Source of the DNA: Paracoccus aminovorans
GTDB taxonomy: Bacteria; Pseudomonadota; Alphaproteobacteria; Rhodobacterales; Rhodobacteraceae
Direction: 5' to 3'
Length of the DNA stretch: 64,000 bases
Assembly (NCBI RefSeq): GCF_001546115.1
Contig: NZ_KQ955208.1
Span: 836,977-900,976 of the forward strand
Shown piece after piece: positions 41,644 to 50,487 of this stretch; position 1 is the stretch's first letter; the number at the start of each line of letters is the position of its first letter. Made by a program: the position numbers and the translations under genes. Under the pieces are notes generated by a model. The model was not told the origin of the DNA. It made no database searches and saw only the letters and a program-made list of their open reading frames with translations.

Positions 41644-42717
41644 TTGAGGCCAAGCGACTCGCAACTGGCGGAACGGTTGCAGACCGGCTTTCTGGGCGTC
41701 ATCGCCTTCGGCCTGGTGCTGGCGCTGATGGTGCAGGCGCGGTTCATCCTGATCTGCCTGGTCTTTGCGATCATCATCTTTTCGCTGACCTCGGACGCGA
41801 TTTCCGCCTTTGCCCGGCTGAAGGTGCCGAACTGGCTGGCGACCACGCTGGCGCTGATCGCCATCGCCATCGGGCTGCTCTGGACCGCGACCACGGTGGT
41901 GGCGCAGGTCAACGAGGTGCTGTCCACCGCGCTGAACTATGCCGACCGCGCCCAGGCCGCGCTGGAGCGGCTGAGCCAGCGCTGGGGCCCCAACGTGCAA
42001 GAGGCGATCAACACCTTCCTCGGCAGCGTCGATTTCGCCGGCTGGATGCGCTCGGCCGCCGGCCAGGCCTCGAACCTGGTCTCGGCCTCGGTGCTGATCC
42101 TGACCTTCGTCGGCTTCATGTTCAGCGAGCGGATCTGGTTCCCGATCAAGATCGAGCGGCTGACCGGCGATCCCGACCGCGCCCGGCAGGTGCTGGCGAC
42201 GGTGCACAAGATCATGCGGCGGGTGAACCGCTATCTGGTGGTCAAGGCCGCGATCAGCGCGGTCACGGCGGCGCTGATCTGGCTGACCTTCCGCTTTTTC
42301 GGGCTGGAGCTGGCGGGCGCGGTCGCCATGCTGACCTTCATCCTGAACTTCATTCCGACGCTGGGCTCGATCATCGCCACGGTCATCACCGTCGCCATCG
42401 TGCTGGCCCAGACCGGCGATCCGACCACGACGCTGGTGATCGGCAGCATCACCACGGCGGTGCATTTCATCATCGGCAATGTCTTCGACCCGATGCTTCT
42501 GGGCCAGACGCTGCGGTTGTCCTCGTTCGGGATCATCCTGTCGCTGGCGTTCTGGGGCGCGGTCTGGGGCATTTCGGGCACCTTCCTTGCGGTGCCGATC
42601 ATGGTGGCGGTGATGATCGTCTGCGCGCAGATCCCCTGGCTACGGCCGGTCGCGATCCTGCTGTCGCAGGAGGGCGTGCCCGAGGCCGAGCCGCGCCACC
42701 CCCGCCTGCGCGGCTGA
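41644..42717 (+). CDS. AI-2E family transporter (PerM-like permease)
   Basis: 357 residues with seven or eight spans. The family pattern LTFILNFIPTLGSIIATVIT, then IGNVFDPMLLGQTLRLSSFG and FLAVPIMVAVMIVCAQIPWL, is clear. The name is historical; transported substrates vary (autoinducer 2, Na+/H+). The best start is TTG at 41644, 59 bases after gyrA; a GGGGACGG purine stretch lies before it. No ATG fits before the first span. Confidence 0.88.
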   Translation: MRPSDSQLAERLQTGFLGVIAFGLVLALMVQARFILICLVFAIIIFSLTSDAISAFARLKVPNWLATTLALIAIAIGLLWTATTVVAQVNEVLSTALNYADRAQAALERLSQRWGPNVQEAINTFLGSVDFAGWMRSAAGQASNLVSASVLILTFVGFMFSERIWFPIKIERLTGDPDRARQVLATVHKIMRRVNRYLVVKAAISAVTAALIWLTFRFFGLELAGAVAMLTFILNFIPTLGSIIATVITVAIVLAQTGDPTTTLVIGSITTAVHFIIGNVFDPMLLGQTLRLSSFGIILSLAFWGAVWGISGTFLAVPIMVAVMIVCAQIPWLRPVAILLSQEGVPEAEPRHPRLRG

Positions 42718-42731
42718 CCGCAGCGCCAGGA

Positions 42732-45254
42732 TCAGTCGCGGTCGGTGTCGTCGCGGCCGTCGTTGTTGACGCCGGCGGGACCGTATTCGCCGCTTTCATG
42801 ACCCTCGAACTCCTGCGTGGGCCGCTGGTCCTCTGCGACAGGCCGCGCGGGCGCCTCGGGCGGGATCGCGGGGGTGGCGGCGGGCGCCTCCTCGGCCGCA
42901 GGCTCGGCCCGGTGCAGGTAGATGTCCTGCGATCCCCTGACGACGCCGGGCAGGACGATCCCCGCGGCGGCGAAGCGTTCCAGGATCTGGTGGTTGATCT
43001 CGGAGACGACCGAGACGCCGGCATTGATGTCCGACAGCATCGCGCGCAGTTCGTAATTCTGTCCCGTCGGGGTGATGCTGCGCAGCAGGACGGCTGGGGC
43101 CGGGTTGACCAGCACGGTCGGCTGGTCCTCGGCGATGTCGCGCAGCAGGGCGGCGACCATGCGGCCGTCCGAGCCGACGCCGACCGTGATCGGCACGATG
43201 ATCCGGCCCTGCAGGCTGCCGCGCGTCCAGTTCGTCACCGGCTGCGTGATCAGGTTCGAGTTCGGGACGATGATCTGCGTGCGGTCGAAGGTCTGGATCT
43301 GGGTGGCGCGCACCGCCATCTTCTTGACCACGCCCTGCTGGCCGCCGACCTCGATCCAGTCGCCGACGGCGATGGGGCGCTCGACCAGCAGGATGATGCC
43401 CGAGACGAAGTTCGACACCACCTGCTGCATGCCGAAACCGATGCCGACCGACAGGGCACCGGCGACCACGGCCAGCGAGGTCAGGTTGATCCCGGCCGCG
43501 GTAATCGCCAGCAGCGCCGCTAGCCCCAGCCCGCCATAGCCGATCATCGAGACGACCGCGTTCTGCCCGCCGCGGTCCAGCCGCGTCTTGGGCAGGATCG
43601 AGCTGCGGAAAGCGCCCTGGATGAAGTTGGTCAGGAAATAGCCGACGGCAAAGACCAGCACGAAGGTCAGGATCGCCATCGGCGACAGCGTGACCCCGCC
43701 CAGGCTGAAGCCCTGCTGGGTGCGGGTCCAGGCCTCGGCCAGGTCGCTGACCCGCGCGCCCCAGATCAGCGCGAACAGCGGCAGCGAGGCCAAGACCAGC
43801 GCAAAGCCGATCAGCGCCGGCATCAGCGCGTCGCGGGCCGCGGCGCCGCCGCCCTTGGCCATGGCGTAGAGGTCGCCGATGAAGTCCTGCAGCACGATCA
43901 GCAAGCCGACCAACCCCAGCGTCATGACCGAGGACCACAGCGCCGCATTGGCCGCCGTGACATAGCCCACCGCCGCGGCCAGCGGCGCGGCCAGCGCCAC
44001 GATCCGCGCCATCGCGCCCAGGAAGGCCACGATGCGCACGCGGTAATCCGGCGCATCCGAGACCTCCGAAGGCTTGAGCCGGCGCAGCAGATTCGCCAGC
44101 TGGAACAGGCAGAAGGCGCCGAACAGGATCAGCAGGAAATGCCAGACCCCGGCCGAGGCCTCGCCCAGCCGTTCCGGCACGGTATTCGCGTCATTGTCGC
44201 TGTTGAAGCCCGAGAGCGGCAGCACCGAGCGCGCGATCAGCTGGTGCAGCGCCAGCGACATGGCCAGCAGCGTGGCGCGGAACCGCGCCTGCCGCCGCTG
44301 CGCCTCGTTCATCGGCAGCGGCGCCTCGCCCGCGGTGCCCTCCTCGGGGAACAGCCGGCGCGCCAGCCAGATGCCGCCGAAGAACGACAGGCCCGAGGCC
44401 GGCACCGAGCGCAACAGCGGCATGCCCCAGTCGTCGAAGAGATCGGTGGCGATCAGCGTCGCCGCGGCCAGCATCACCCCGATCAGCGGAATCGCGATCT
44501 GGCCCAGCGACACGCCAAAGACCAGCGCCGCGCGCGAGCGTTCGCCGGCCCGCGCCGACAGCCGCGAGGGCAGCGAGTCGATCCAGTGCCGCCCGCGCGT
44601 CAGCAGGATCAGAGCGACCAGCAGGAAGCCCCCGACCAGCGGCAGCCGGTCGGTAAAGCCCGAAAGCCCGCCGATGTCGTCCCAGCGGCTCCGCGCCTCG
44701 GCATAGATCTGCCGGCCGACATTGGCCGCCTCGACCATCGCCGGGCCCCAGTTCGCGGGGTTCAGCGGCGAGGGCGTCTTGCGGATCAACGCATGCGCCT
44801 GGCGCTGGCGGATGGTCTGGTCGATCTGGGTGACGATGCCGTCGGCGCGGCCATAAGCCTCGACAGCCTGCAAGCCCGGCGCCTGCAAGGTCGAAAGCTG
44901 CTCGTTCAACTCCTTGCGGCGCGCGGCGATGTCGTCGGATTCGGTCTGGCCCTCGGCCGGGGGCGGCCCCAGGGCGTTGATCTGGTCCTTCAGCGTCGCG
45001 ATCCGGGTCGCGTTGATGCCCTGGGCCTGCTTCAGCCGCTCGCGCCACTCGACCACGGAATCGCGGATGGTCTGCAGCCGCTTGTCGTTGGCCTGGTCGG
45101 ATTGCAGGATCTGCTCGGCCTGGTCGGCGAGCTTGTTCCAGGCGTTGTAATCCGGCGCCTGCGGGTCCTGCGCCACGGCCGGCAGGGTCAGCGCCAGAAA
45201 CAGCGCGACGACAAGCGCGGCGAGGCGCGGCAGCACGGCAGCAAGACGGGGCAT
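42732..45254 (-). CDS. Large MscS-type mechanosensitive channel with DUF3772-like domain
   Basis: 840 residues. A signal peptide (LAALVVALFLALTLPAVAQ) leads into a periplasmic coiled-coil region (about 40-160, DUF3772-like), then about eleven spans and a C-terminal MscS domain: pore helix VVAGALSVGIGFGMQQVVSN, RPIAVGDWIEVGGQQGVVKK and FDRTQIIVPNSNLITQPVTN. It releases solutes on osmotic downshock. The tail is Pro/Glu-rich. It follows cysK by 7 bases on the same strand. Confidence 0.92.
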   Translation of the reverse strand: MPRLAAVLPRLAALVVALFLALTLPAVAQDPQAPDYNAWNKLADQAEQILQSDQANDKRLQTIRDSVVEWRERLKQAQGINATRIATLKDQINALGPPPAEGQTESDDIAARRKELNEQLSTLQAPGLQAVEAYGRADGIVTQIDQTIRQRQAHALIRKTPSPLNPANWGPAMVEAANVGRQIYAEARSRWDDIGGLSGFTDRLPLVGGFLLVALILLTRGRHWIDSLPSRLSARAGERSRAALVFGVSLGQIAIPLIGVMLAAATLIATDLFDDWGMPLLRSVPASGLSFFGGIWLARRLFPEEGTAGEAPLPMNEAQRRQARFRATLLAMSLALHQLIARSVLPLSGFNSDNDANTVPERLGEASAGVWHFLLILFGAFCLFQLANLLRRLKPSEVSDAPDYRVRIVAFLGAMARIVALAAPLAAAVGYVTAANAALWSSVMTLGLVGLLIVLQDFIGDLYAMAKGGGAAARDALMPALIGFALVLASLPLFALIWGARVSDLAEAWTRTQQGFSLGGVTLSPMAILTFVLVFAVGYFLTNFIQGAFRSSILPKTRLDRGGQNAVVSMIGYGGLGLAALLAITAAGINLTSLAVVAGALSVGIGFGMQQVVSNFVSGIILLVERPIAVGDWIEVGGQQGVVKKMAVRATQIQTFDRTQIIVPNSNLITQPVTNWTRGSLQGRIIVPITVGVGSDGRMVAALLRDIAEDQPTVLVNPAPAVLLRSITPTGQNYELRAMLSDINAGVSVVSEINHQILERFAAAGIVLPGVVRGSQDIYLHRAEPAAEEAPAATPAIPPEAPARPVAEDQRPTQEFEGHESGEYGPAGVNNDGRDDTDRD

Positions 45255-45261
45255 GGGTCGG

Positions 45262-46293
45262 TCAGTCCTCGAACACTTCGGGCAGATCGGCGGGTTTGCG
45301 CGCCATCCATTCCGGCACCGGCAGGCCCTTGGCGCGCAGGAACTCGGGGTTGAACAGCTTGGTCTGATAACGTGTGCCATAGTCGCAGAGCACCGTCACG
45401 ATGGTGTGACCCGGTCCCATCTCGCGCGCCATGCGGATCGCGCCGGCGACATTGATGCCGGACGAGCCGCCCAGGCACAGCCCCTCGTGTTCGAGCAGGT
45501 CGAAGATCACCGGCAGCGCCTCGCTGTCGGGGATGCGCCAGGCCATGTCGGGGGTGAAGCCTTCCAGGTTCGCGGTGATGCGGCCCTGGCCGATGCCCTC
45601 GGTGATCGAGGAACCGGGGCTCTCGAAGATGCCCTCGGTATAGAAGCTGTAGAGCGCCGCGCCCTCGGGGTCGGCCAGGCCGATCTTCACGCCCTTGGGT
45701 TGCAGCGCCATGGCGACGCCGGCCAGCGTCCCGCCCGAGCCCACGGCGCAGACGAAGCCGTCGACCTTGCCGCCGGTCTGTTCCCAGATCTCGGGGCCGG
45801 TGGTTTCCAGATGCGCCTGGCGGTTGGCGATATTGTCGAACTGGTTGGCCCAGATGGCGCCGTTCGGCTCGGTCCGCGCCAGCTCTTCGGCCAGCCGGCC
45901 GGAATAGCGCACATAGTTGTTCGGGTTCTTGTAGGGCTGCGCCGGCACTTCGACCAGTTCGGCCCCGGCCAGGCGCAGCATGTCCTTTTTCTCTTGGCTC
46001 TGGGTTTCCGGGATCACGATGACGCTGCGAAAGCCCATCGAGGCGCCGACCAGCGCCAGGCCGATGCCGGTGTTGCCCGCCGTGCCCTCGACGATGGTGC
46101 CGCCCGGCTGCAATTCGCCCCGCGCTACCGCGTCCCTGATGATGTAGAGCGCGGCGCGATCCTTGACCGACTGGCCTGGGTTCATGAACTCGGCCTTGCC
46201 CAAGATCTCGCAGCCGGTCTCTTCCGAGGCGCGGTTCAGCCGGATCAGGGGAGTATTGCCGATGGCAGAGGCGAGGTCGGGGCAGATGCGCAT
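45262..46293 (-). CDS. cysK: Cysteine synthase A family protein
   Basis: 343 residues. PLP Lys in NPGQSVKDRAALY, the substrate loop EGTAGNTGIGLALVG (where typical CysK has TSGNTG), the phosphate loop VGSGGTLAGVAMAL and CLGGSSGINV are present. It makes cysteine from O-acetylserine and sulfide. In Rhodobacter, cysK lies by trgAB and affects tellurite resistance; the same neighbour is seen here. Confidence 0.93.
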   Translation of the reverse strand: MRICPDLASAIGNTPLIRLNRASEETGCEILGKAEFMNPGQSVKDRAALYIIRDAVARGELQPGGTIVEGTAGNTGIGLALVGASMGFRSVIVIPETQSQEKKDMLRLAGAELVEVPAQPYKNPNNYVRYSGRLAEELARTEPNGAIWANQFDNIANRQAHLETTGPEIWEQTGGKVDGFVCAVGSGGTLAGVAMALQPKGVKIGLADPEGAALYSFYTEGIFESPGSSITEGIGQGRITANLEGFTPDMAWRIPDSEALPVIFDLLEHEGLCLGGSSGINVAGAIRMAREMGPGHTIVTVLCDYGTRYQTKLFNPEFLRAKGLPVPEWMARKPADLPEVFED

Positions 46294-46371
46294 GGCGTGG
46301 CCTTTCGCGGAAGGGATCGCCCTTGGTTTACACGCCACAACCGGATGGCGGCAACCCCGCCCCGGCGCAGG

Positions 46372-47433
46372 TCACGACCCGCGTCGCAACGCCTCGTGGC
46401 GCAGTTCCAGCCACAGCGCCAGGTTCAGCAGCGGCCCGTTGCGGATCTCGCCCGCCAGCGCCATGCGGGTCAGTTCGGCGCGCGGGATCAGGTGGCTGCG
46501 GATGTCCTCGTCCTCGCTGTCAAGCCCGCCGATGCCGGCCGCCTCGTCCGGCAGATCGGCGATGCCGATGTAAAGATACAGGTATTCCGCCACCGCCCCC
46601 GGGCTGGGATAGTTGTGCGGGCCGGGAATCAGCCTCTCGATCCGGAGCCCGGCCTCTTCGACCGCCTCGCGCAGCGCCGCCTCGGCCGGGGTCTCGAGCG
46701 CATCGACGCGGCCGGCCACGGTCTCGTGCAGCCAGGGCTGGGCATCGCCGCGCAAGGCCGGGCCGGCGCGGAACTGGTCGATCAGCATCACCCGGTCACG
46801 GCGCGGATCCCAGGGCAGCACCACCGTCGCGTCGCCCGAGACGAAGACCGCCCGCAGCAACTCGGGCGTCCAGCCGCCGCCGTGGCGCAGGTGACGCAGC
46901 CGCGCCTCCTCGACCGAGAAATAGGCGGCATATGGCTCGCTGATCGAGAGCAGGTCCCAGCGCCCCTGCCCCGCCGGCCCGACGCCGGGCAAGGCGGCGG
47001 TCTCGGCGGCGCGCAGCCGCGAGGCGACCCAGGTCGCGATCATCGGCAACCGGCGCCGGACCTGTTCGGCCGGCTGGTCCTGGGGCAGCGCGAGCAGTTG
47101 GTCGGCCATGGCGGCGGCCAGTTCGGGCTGCCAGCCGGTCTGGTCCTGCGGACCCGGACCGTCGAGCGAAGCCCCCAGCGCGTCGCGCCCGCCGACCTGG
47201 CAGGGTTCCAGCTTCAGGATCGCGGCATAGCGGCGCAGCGCCGGCGTCCATTCCGCCTGCCACAGCGGCAAGTCGGTTCCGGCCGGTTGCAGGCGCGGCC
47301 AGCAGCCGGCCGCAATGCCGGCGCATGGCTCCGGCACCAGCGCATGCCCGACCAGTGGCTCGGCCGGCGTGGCCTCGGGCGCAAGGCGTTGGCGCAGCAG
47401 GGGATGGGCCAGCGGCCCGATCAGCAGCGGCAT
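46372..47433 (-). CDS. NUDIX hydrolase, TrgB-like two-domain protein
   Basis: 353 residues. The N-terminal 150 residues look like a gamma-glutamylcyclotransferase-type fold (PLLIGPLAHPLLRQRL) and the C-terminal part is a NUDIX domain of ADP-ribose pyrophosphatase type with an intact box GRVDALETPAEAALREAVEE followed by AGL. This two-domain layout next to cysK recalls TrgB of Rhodobacter sphaeroides (tellurite resistance); that is from memory and context. Start at 47433 with AAAGGAACC upstream; trgA is not seen. Confidence 0.82.
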   Translation of the reverse strand: MPLLIGPLAHPLLRQRLAPEATPAEPLVGHALVPEPCAGIAAGCWPRLQPAGTDLPLWQAEWTPALRRYAAILKLEPCQVGGRDALGASLDGPGPQDQTGWQPELAAAMADQLLALPQDQPAEQVRRRLPMIATWVASRLRAAETAALPGVGPAGQGRWDLLSISEPYAAYFSVEEARLRHLRHGGGWTPELLRAVFVSGDATVVLPWDPRRDRVMLIDQFRAGPALRGDAQPWLHETVAGRVDALETPAEAALREAVEEAGLRIERLIPGPHNYPSPGAVAEYLYLYIGIADLPDEAAGIGGLDSEDEDIRSHLIPRAELTRMALAGEIRNGPLLNLALWLELRHEALRRGS

Positions 47434-47561
47434 CGGCGGGTTCCTTTTCTGCGGCCGCGACGGGAGTTCAGGACCGGTTGCAAAACTTTCGCGTTTTTGG
47501 CGCGAAGCCCCTTGCGCTTCAACCCCGCTGCGGCTAAATCCCCGCCACCACCCAAGAGCGC

Positions 47562-47651
47562 GGAGAGGTGCCGGAGTGGTCGAACGGGGCGGTCTCGAAA
47601 ACCGTTGAGCCTTCACGGGTTCCGTGGGTTCGAATCCCACCCTCTCCGCCA
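47562..47651 (+). tRNA. tRNA-Ser (CGA)
   Basis: 90 bases including encoded CCA. Acceptor arm GGAGAGG pairs with CCTCTCC (47641-47647), discriminator G. Anticodon stem GCGGT/ACCGT with loop CTCGAAA gives anticodon CGA (codon UCG). A long variable arm and the TTCGAAT T loop in a GTGGG/CCCAC stem confirm type II tRNA-Ser. Foreign DNA begins right after it, so its 3' half may be an attachment site. Confidence 0.96.
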
Positions 47652-47830
47652 ATTCACATTGTTTTTATTGAATAAAATATGCTCATTGGCGACTTACCCG
47701 CCAAAGCGTCCGCCTTACCGTTTGTGGTTGCGCGCTACCAATCGCGGTTTATTGCGGTGCAGATTTGGCACACCCCGGCGGATATCCTCTAACCAAGAGC
47801 GCTGCCCGACCGTAGCCGGGGGCACCCGCA
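47652..47830. other. AT-rich junction after tRNA-Ser, possible attachment region
   Basis: 179 bases. The first 30 are strongly AT-rich (TGTTTTTATTGAATAAAATA). A 37-codon plus frame from 47678 (MLIGDLPAKASALPFVVARY) has no ribosome site and no family; it could be a remnant. No integrase is visible. The element boundary is inferred only from the change of content. Confidence 0.35.
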
Positions 47831-47977
47831 TCAGTCGAACTCGGACAGCAGCTGGTCGCACAGCGACTTCATGTTCTTAGCCGAGATCAGCGCGGCATAG
47901 TCGCGCTCGATTTGGCCGATCAGGGCGTGAAGCCGGCGGGCCTTTTTTGCCGGGTCGAATGCCTGTTCCTCTGTCAT
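47831..47977 (-). CDS. Small protein of unknown function
   Basis: 48 residues from the ATG at 47977 (MTEEQAFDPAKKARRLHALI), a single charged helix-rich peptide ending SLCDQLLSEFD. A longer form from an upstream start would add 16 residues. No family recognised; reality supported only by its codon-like composition. Confidence 0.35.
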   Translation of the reverse strand: MTEEQAFDPAKKARRLHALIGQIERDYAALISAKNMKSLCDQLLSEFD

Positions 47978-48075
47978 GCCGTCACCGACGTGCGCGCCTC
48001 GTGGACCGGGGTCATAACCGGCCATAACGCGCTGAGCCCTTGCGTCCCGGCGGGAATATATGGATCAGTCAGAGC

Positions 48076-48447
48076 ATGACGGACCCGCAGGCCCTTGAAA
48101 CCGCGAACCCATCGCATGCGGCAAAGCTGTGGCTGGCCCTGCTGCTGGCCCTGCTGGTCATCATGTTACCGGGTCCACAGGTCACCGTAGCGGCCAGCAA
48201 GTCCAAGCAACTGACCACGCCGACGCTGACCTTGGCGGCAATCCATGGGCGCGACCTGATCGCCCGCAAGGATGCGGTGCAGGTCCGCCCTCTGGCCGCA
48301 ACTGCACTGCCCCCGTCGGAGCCCCCGCCTCCACCGCCGCGCACCGCCGCGTCGGTCGCCCATGCCTATCAACCGCAAATCAGGGTCTGCGCCGGCAGAC
48401 TCGCACCCTGCGCCCGCGCGCCTCCGTTCTTCCGCATGACCGCCTGA
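48076..48447 (+). CDS. Small membrane-anchored protein of unknown function
   Basis: 123 residues. One hydrophobic span near the start (LWLALLLALLVIMLPGPQV) may be a signal anchor, followed by a Ser/Thr/Pro-rich segment with a PPSEPPPPPPRTA stretch and two Cys near the end. No family recognised. A second small membrane gene follows 67 bases later. Confidence 0.45.
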   Translation: MTDPQALETANPSHAAKLWLALLLALLVIMLPGPQVTVAASKSKQLTTPTLTLAAIHGRDLIARKDAVQVRPLAATALPPSEPPPPPPRTAASVAHAYQPQIRVCAGRLAPCARAPPFFRMTA

Positions 48448-48514
48448 CCTCGCTCGCTCTGCCTCCGGCACCGGACTGGCAGATCATGACCCTTGCGTTC
48501 ACGAAGGACGACAG

Positions 48515-48718
48515 ATGAACTTACCCAATGATGAACCGGCCGTGCGCCGGACTCCGTTTGCCGAAAATCCAAAGACCGACGACACACCGCCCGCCGAGCC
48601 CGCAGCGCCGCCGGCAGCCGGAGAGGTCCAGGCCGGCAAGACCGTGCTGCTGAACTGGTGCATCATGCTTGCCGGCCTCGGCGCTATCGTCCTGGCCGGC
48701 TACTGGCTGGCCGGCTGA
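48515..48718 (+). CDS. Small single-span membrane protein
   Basis: 67 residues: a Pro/Ala-rich soluble half (PPAEPAAPPAAGEVQAGKT) and one C-terminal span (LNWCIMLAGLGAIVLAGYWL). GAAGGACGAC lies before the ATG, and a strong terminator follows its stop, both supporting a real gene. Function unknown. Confidence 0.6.
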   Translation: MNLPNDEPAVRRTPFAENPKTDDTPPAEPAAPPAAGEVQAGKTVLLNWCIMLAGLGAIVLAGYWLAG

Positions 48719-48727
48719 TCATACCTG

Positions 48728-48752
48728 CCCCCGCGATTCGGATTCGCGGGGG
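48728..48752 (+). terminator. Rho-independent terminator
   Basis: A 9-bp stem CCCCCGCGA/TCGCGGGGG with a 7-base loop, followed by TTCTCCTC, 10 bases after the stop of the 67-residue gene and facing the convergent DUF983 gene. Confidence 0.8.
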
Positions 48753-48769
48753 TTCTCCTCAGTCCAAGC

Positions 48770-49135
48770 TCAGGCGCCCCGGTCCTGTTCATCCTTGGCC
48801 CATAGATATCCCACGAACGCACCCTTCACGAGACGGAGAATGATCAGGGTGAGCGCGGTCGTAGCCAACCCCACCGATGCCAGCAGCGTGACTGGATCTG
48901 GCCGATAAAGCACCCAGGAAAATCCGATCATCGGGATAAGCAGTAGCAGCATGATGGTCATGGTGAAAAAGGCCGGGCCATCGGCGGCCCGATAAAGCCC
49001 CAGCGACTCGCCGCAGGATTCGCATTCCTGCACGATAGTCAGGTATCCCTTAAACAATCGACCCTTGCCGCAATGCGGGCATCTGCCGATGAGCCCTCTT
49101 GTTGCTGCGGTCCGCTCGTCCCGTTCCTCTACCAT
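48770..49135 (-). CDS. DUF983 family protein
   Basis: 121 residues. Two CxxC pairs (GRCPHCGKGRLFKGYL and QECESCGESLGLYRAADG) suggest a metal-binding knuckle, followed by two spans (FFTMTIMLLLLIPMIGFSWV and LLASVGLATTALTLIILRLV). This is the DUF983 layout, common as a core gene in Rhodobacterales; function unknown. Its presence here raises the possibility that the foreign element starts to its right rather than at the tRNA. Confidence 0.85.
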   Translation of the reverse strand: MVEERDERTAATRGLIGRCPHCGKGRLFKGYLTIVQECESCGESLGLYRAADGPAFFTMTIMLLLLIPMIGFSWVLYRPDPVTLLASVGLATTALTLIILRLVKGAFVGYLWAKDEQDRGA

Positions 49136-49174
49136 CGCTACGCGTCCCGTCTGCTTCTGCCAGAGGATAACATC

Positions 49175-49315
49175 ATGTGGCGAGGATCGGATGCCGCAAG
49201 ATTCCCGACAATGTTTTTCCCCACGCCGTGCAATCTTGCGGATTTTTCAGCAACAACACTGGCTGTATATGCACTTGGCGCACTGCTATCGCAGCGTGAA
49301 ACGGCCCCCGCTTGA
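49175..49315 (+). CDS. Possible small protein
   Basis: 46 residues from the ATG at 49175, preceded by CAGAGGATAACATC. The second half is mildly hydrophobic (FSATTLAVYALGALL). No family recognised. It could be chance. Confidence 0.25.
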   Translation: MWRGSDAARFPTMFFPTPCNLADFSATTLAVYALGALLSQRETAPA

Positions 49316-49330
49316 GCAGAAGCAGGGGCC
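49303..49330. terminator. Hairpin between the phage-like operon and flanking DNA
   Basis: GGCCCCCGCTT and AAGCAGGGGCC form a 10-bp stem with one mismatch and a 6-base loop (GAGCAG); tails TTCTCATTC on plus and GTTTCAC on minus. It lies 8 bases after the stop of the minus-strand 177-residue gene and probably ends that operon. Confidence 0.6.
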
Positions 49331-49337
49331 TTCTCAT

Positions 49338-49871
49338 TCAAGCTCCGACCCTGTGCAGTTGATGCTCGGTGCACTCGGCCACCGAGGAACCCCCGATGAG
49401 AGCCCTAGCCTCGGCAAAGATGCGCTGCGCCCTATCGCCTTCCGAGAGATCGTGGTCGCCGTTGATCGTGTAGCCCATGATTTTGCGCAGCATGTCGTCT
49501 GCGTTCTGGGCCGGAAGATCAACGATCCGGTCCGCCAGCGCCACCGTCTCCATGTTGTAGGCTTCGAAATCGTCCTCGGACAATCCGTGGTCGCCGTTCA
49601 GAAACGTATTCCTGCGGACGATTTCCCGATGCAGCGCAGCGATGGGGCTTCCGCCTGGGCGCGGCCGGCCAACGTCATACTCGGCATCAAGCAGTTCCTG
49701 CACCTTTTTGACCCTTTCCGCCACAACCTGGATCAGGTTGATGATGCCAGAGGCGATGGGGGCATCATCCTGCGTCAGATGGTCGAATGCTGCCATTTCC
49801 AAGATGCAGAGCAACGCCCCAACGGTATGAAGCTCGCTCTCGGTTTTGCAATGCGCATCGAAATAGCTCAT
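49338..49871 (-). CDS. Phage-associated protein of unknown function
   Basis: 177 residues, acidic, mainly helical (MSYFDAHCKTESELHTVGAL at the start, ALIGGSSVAECTEHQ near the end). A duplicated motif is visible: NGDHGLSEDDFEAYNMETVA and NGDHDLSEGDRAQRIFAEAR, about 50 residues apart. Last gene of a three-gene minus operon with ATGA overlaps. No function recognised. Confidence 0.6.
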   Translation of the reverse strand: MSYFDAHCKTESELHTVGALLCILEMAAFDHLTQDDAPIASGIINLIQVVAERVKKVQELLDAEYDVGRPRPGGSPIAALHREIVRRNTFLNGDHGLSEDDFEAYNMETVALADRIVDLPAQNADDMLRKIMGYTINGDHDLSEGDRAQRIFAEARALIGGSSVAECTEHQLHRVGA

Positions 49872-50077
49872 GCCACAGCCCCCTTCGGAAGGTTCACAAT
49901 GTCCAAGCCATCGTTCAGGCCACGGCTCAGGCTGACTGCCTTTTCGGCCAGATCAGCCAAGAGGGCGCGGGCATCGTCCTCGCGGCGGGTGGACAGGGCA
50001 CGGATGGCGCGGTTGATGGCTTCCAGCGTGGCCGCGTCGTCCTGCATCTTTTCCAGATATTTTTCGAGCGCGCTCAT
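49868..50077 (-). CDS. Small helical protein of unknown function
   Basis: 69 residues, charged amphipathic helices (KMQDDAATLEAINRAIRALS). It overlaps both neighbours by 4 bases (ATGA), a tight phage-style operon. No family recognised. Confidence 0.6.
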   Translation of the reverse strand: MSALEKYLEKMQDDAATLEAINRAIRALSTRREDDARALLADLAEKAVSLSRGLNDGLDIVNLPKGAVA

Positions 50078-50283
50078 GCCCCACCCCCGATCAGCCTGTC
50101 AGCCTGCCGCAGGGCCGCGCGCACGTAGCTGCGGGCCTCGCGCTCGGCCTGGGAGTAGCCATGTCGCTTTTCGGAGGCATCTAGCGCCAGCACGAGGCTG
50201 TCGCGAATATCGGCAAGTCGCGCCTGTGCAACGACAGGGGCGAACGCTTCCGTTCTGGGTTGAATGGTCATTTCAGTTCTCAC
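50074..50283 (-). CDS. Small protein of unknown function
   Basis: Up to 69 residues from GTG at 50283, or 65 from ATG at 50271 (MTIQPRTEAFAPVVAQARLA). Charged, with LVLALDASEKRHGYSQAERE then a helical end. First clear gene of the three-gene operon; its stop overlaps the next start (ATGA). No family recognised. Confidence 0.55.
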   Translation of the reverse strand: MRTEMTIQPRTEAFAPVVAQARLADIRDSLVLALDASEKRHGYSQAEREARSYVRAALRQADRLIGGGA

Positions 50284-50487
50284 TCAGCTTATGGCTTTCC
50301 ACGGCCATTGCCAGCGACGGGCTGGCGCCGGGACGTTGGAAACCTGCTGAGTGACAGGCCGGACGTTTTTCCCTTTCGGGTCTTGCATGGCGCCCGCGTC
50401 CCGACATAAGCTGTCGGTAACGAACGGCCGCCAAGCCGTCGCAGCGCACCCCGCCAAGGGTGCATTCGCCCACAACCTCCGCGCCAA
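50284..50487 (-). CDS. Possible phage leader peptide (Ash-like), doubtful
   Basis: A 67-codon frame from a TTG ends just before the three-gene operon. Its end (KGKNVRPVTQQVSNVPAPAR, then RWQWPWKAIS) recalls, from memory, the short Ash/Icd-like reading frames upstream of accessory genes in phages and islands. The overlapping frame (VGAEVVGECTLGGVRCDG) is equally open, so which frame is translated is unclear; it may act as an RNA leader. Confidence 0.25.
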   Translation of the reverse strand: MARRLWANAPLAGCAATAWRPFVTDSLCRDAGAMQDPKGKNVRPVTQQVSNVPAPARRWQWPWKAIS

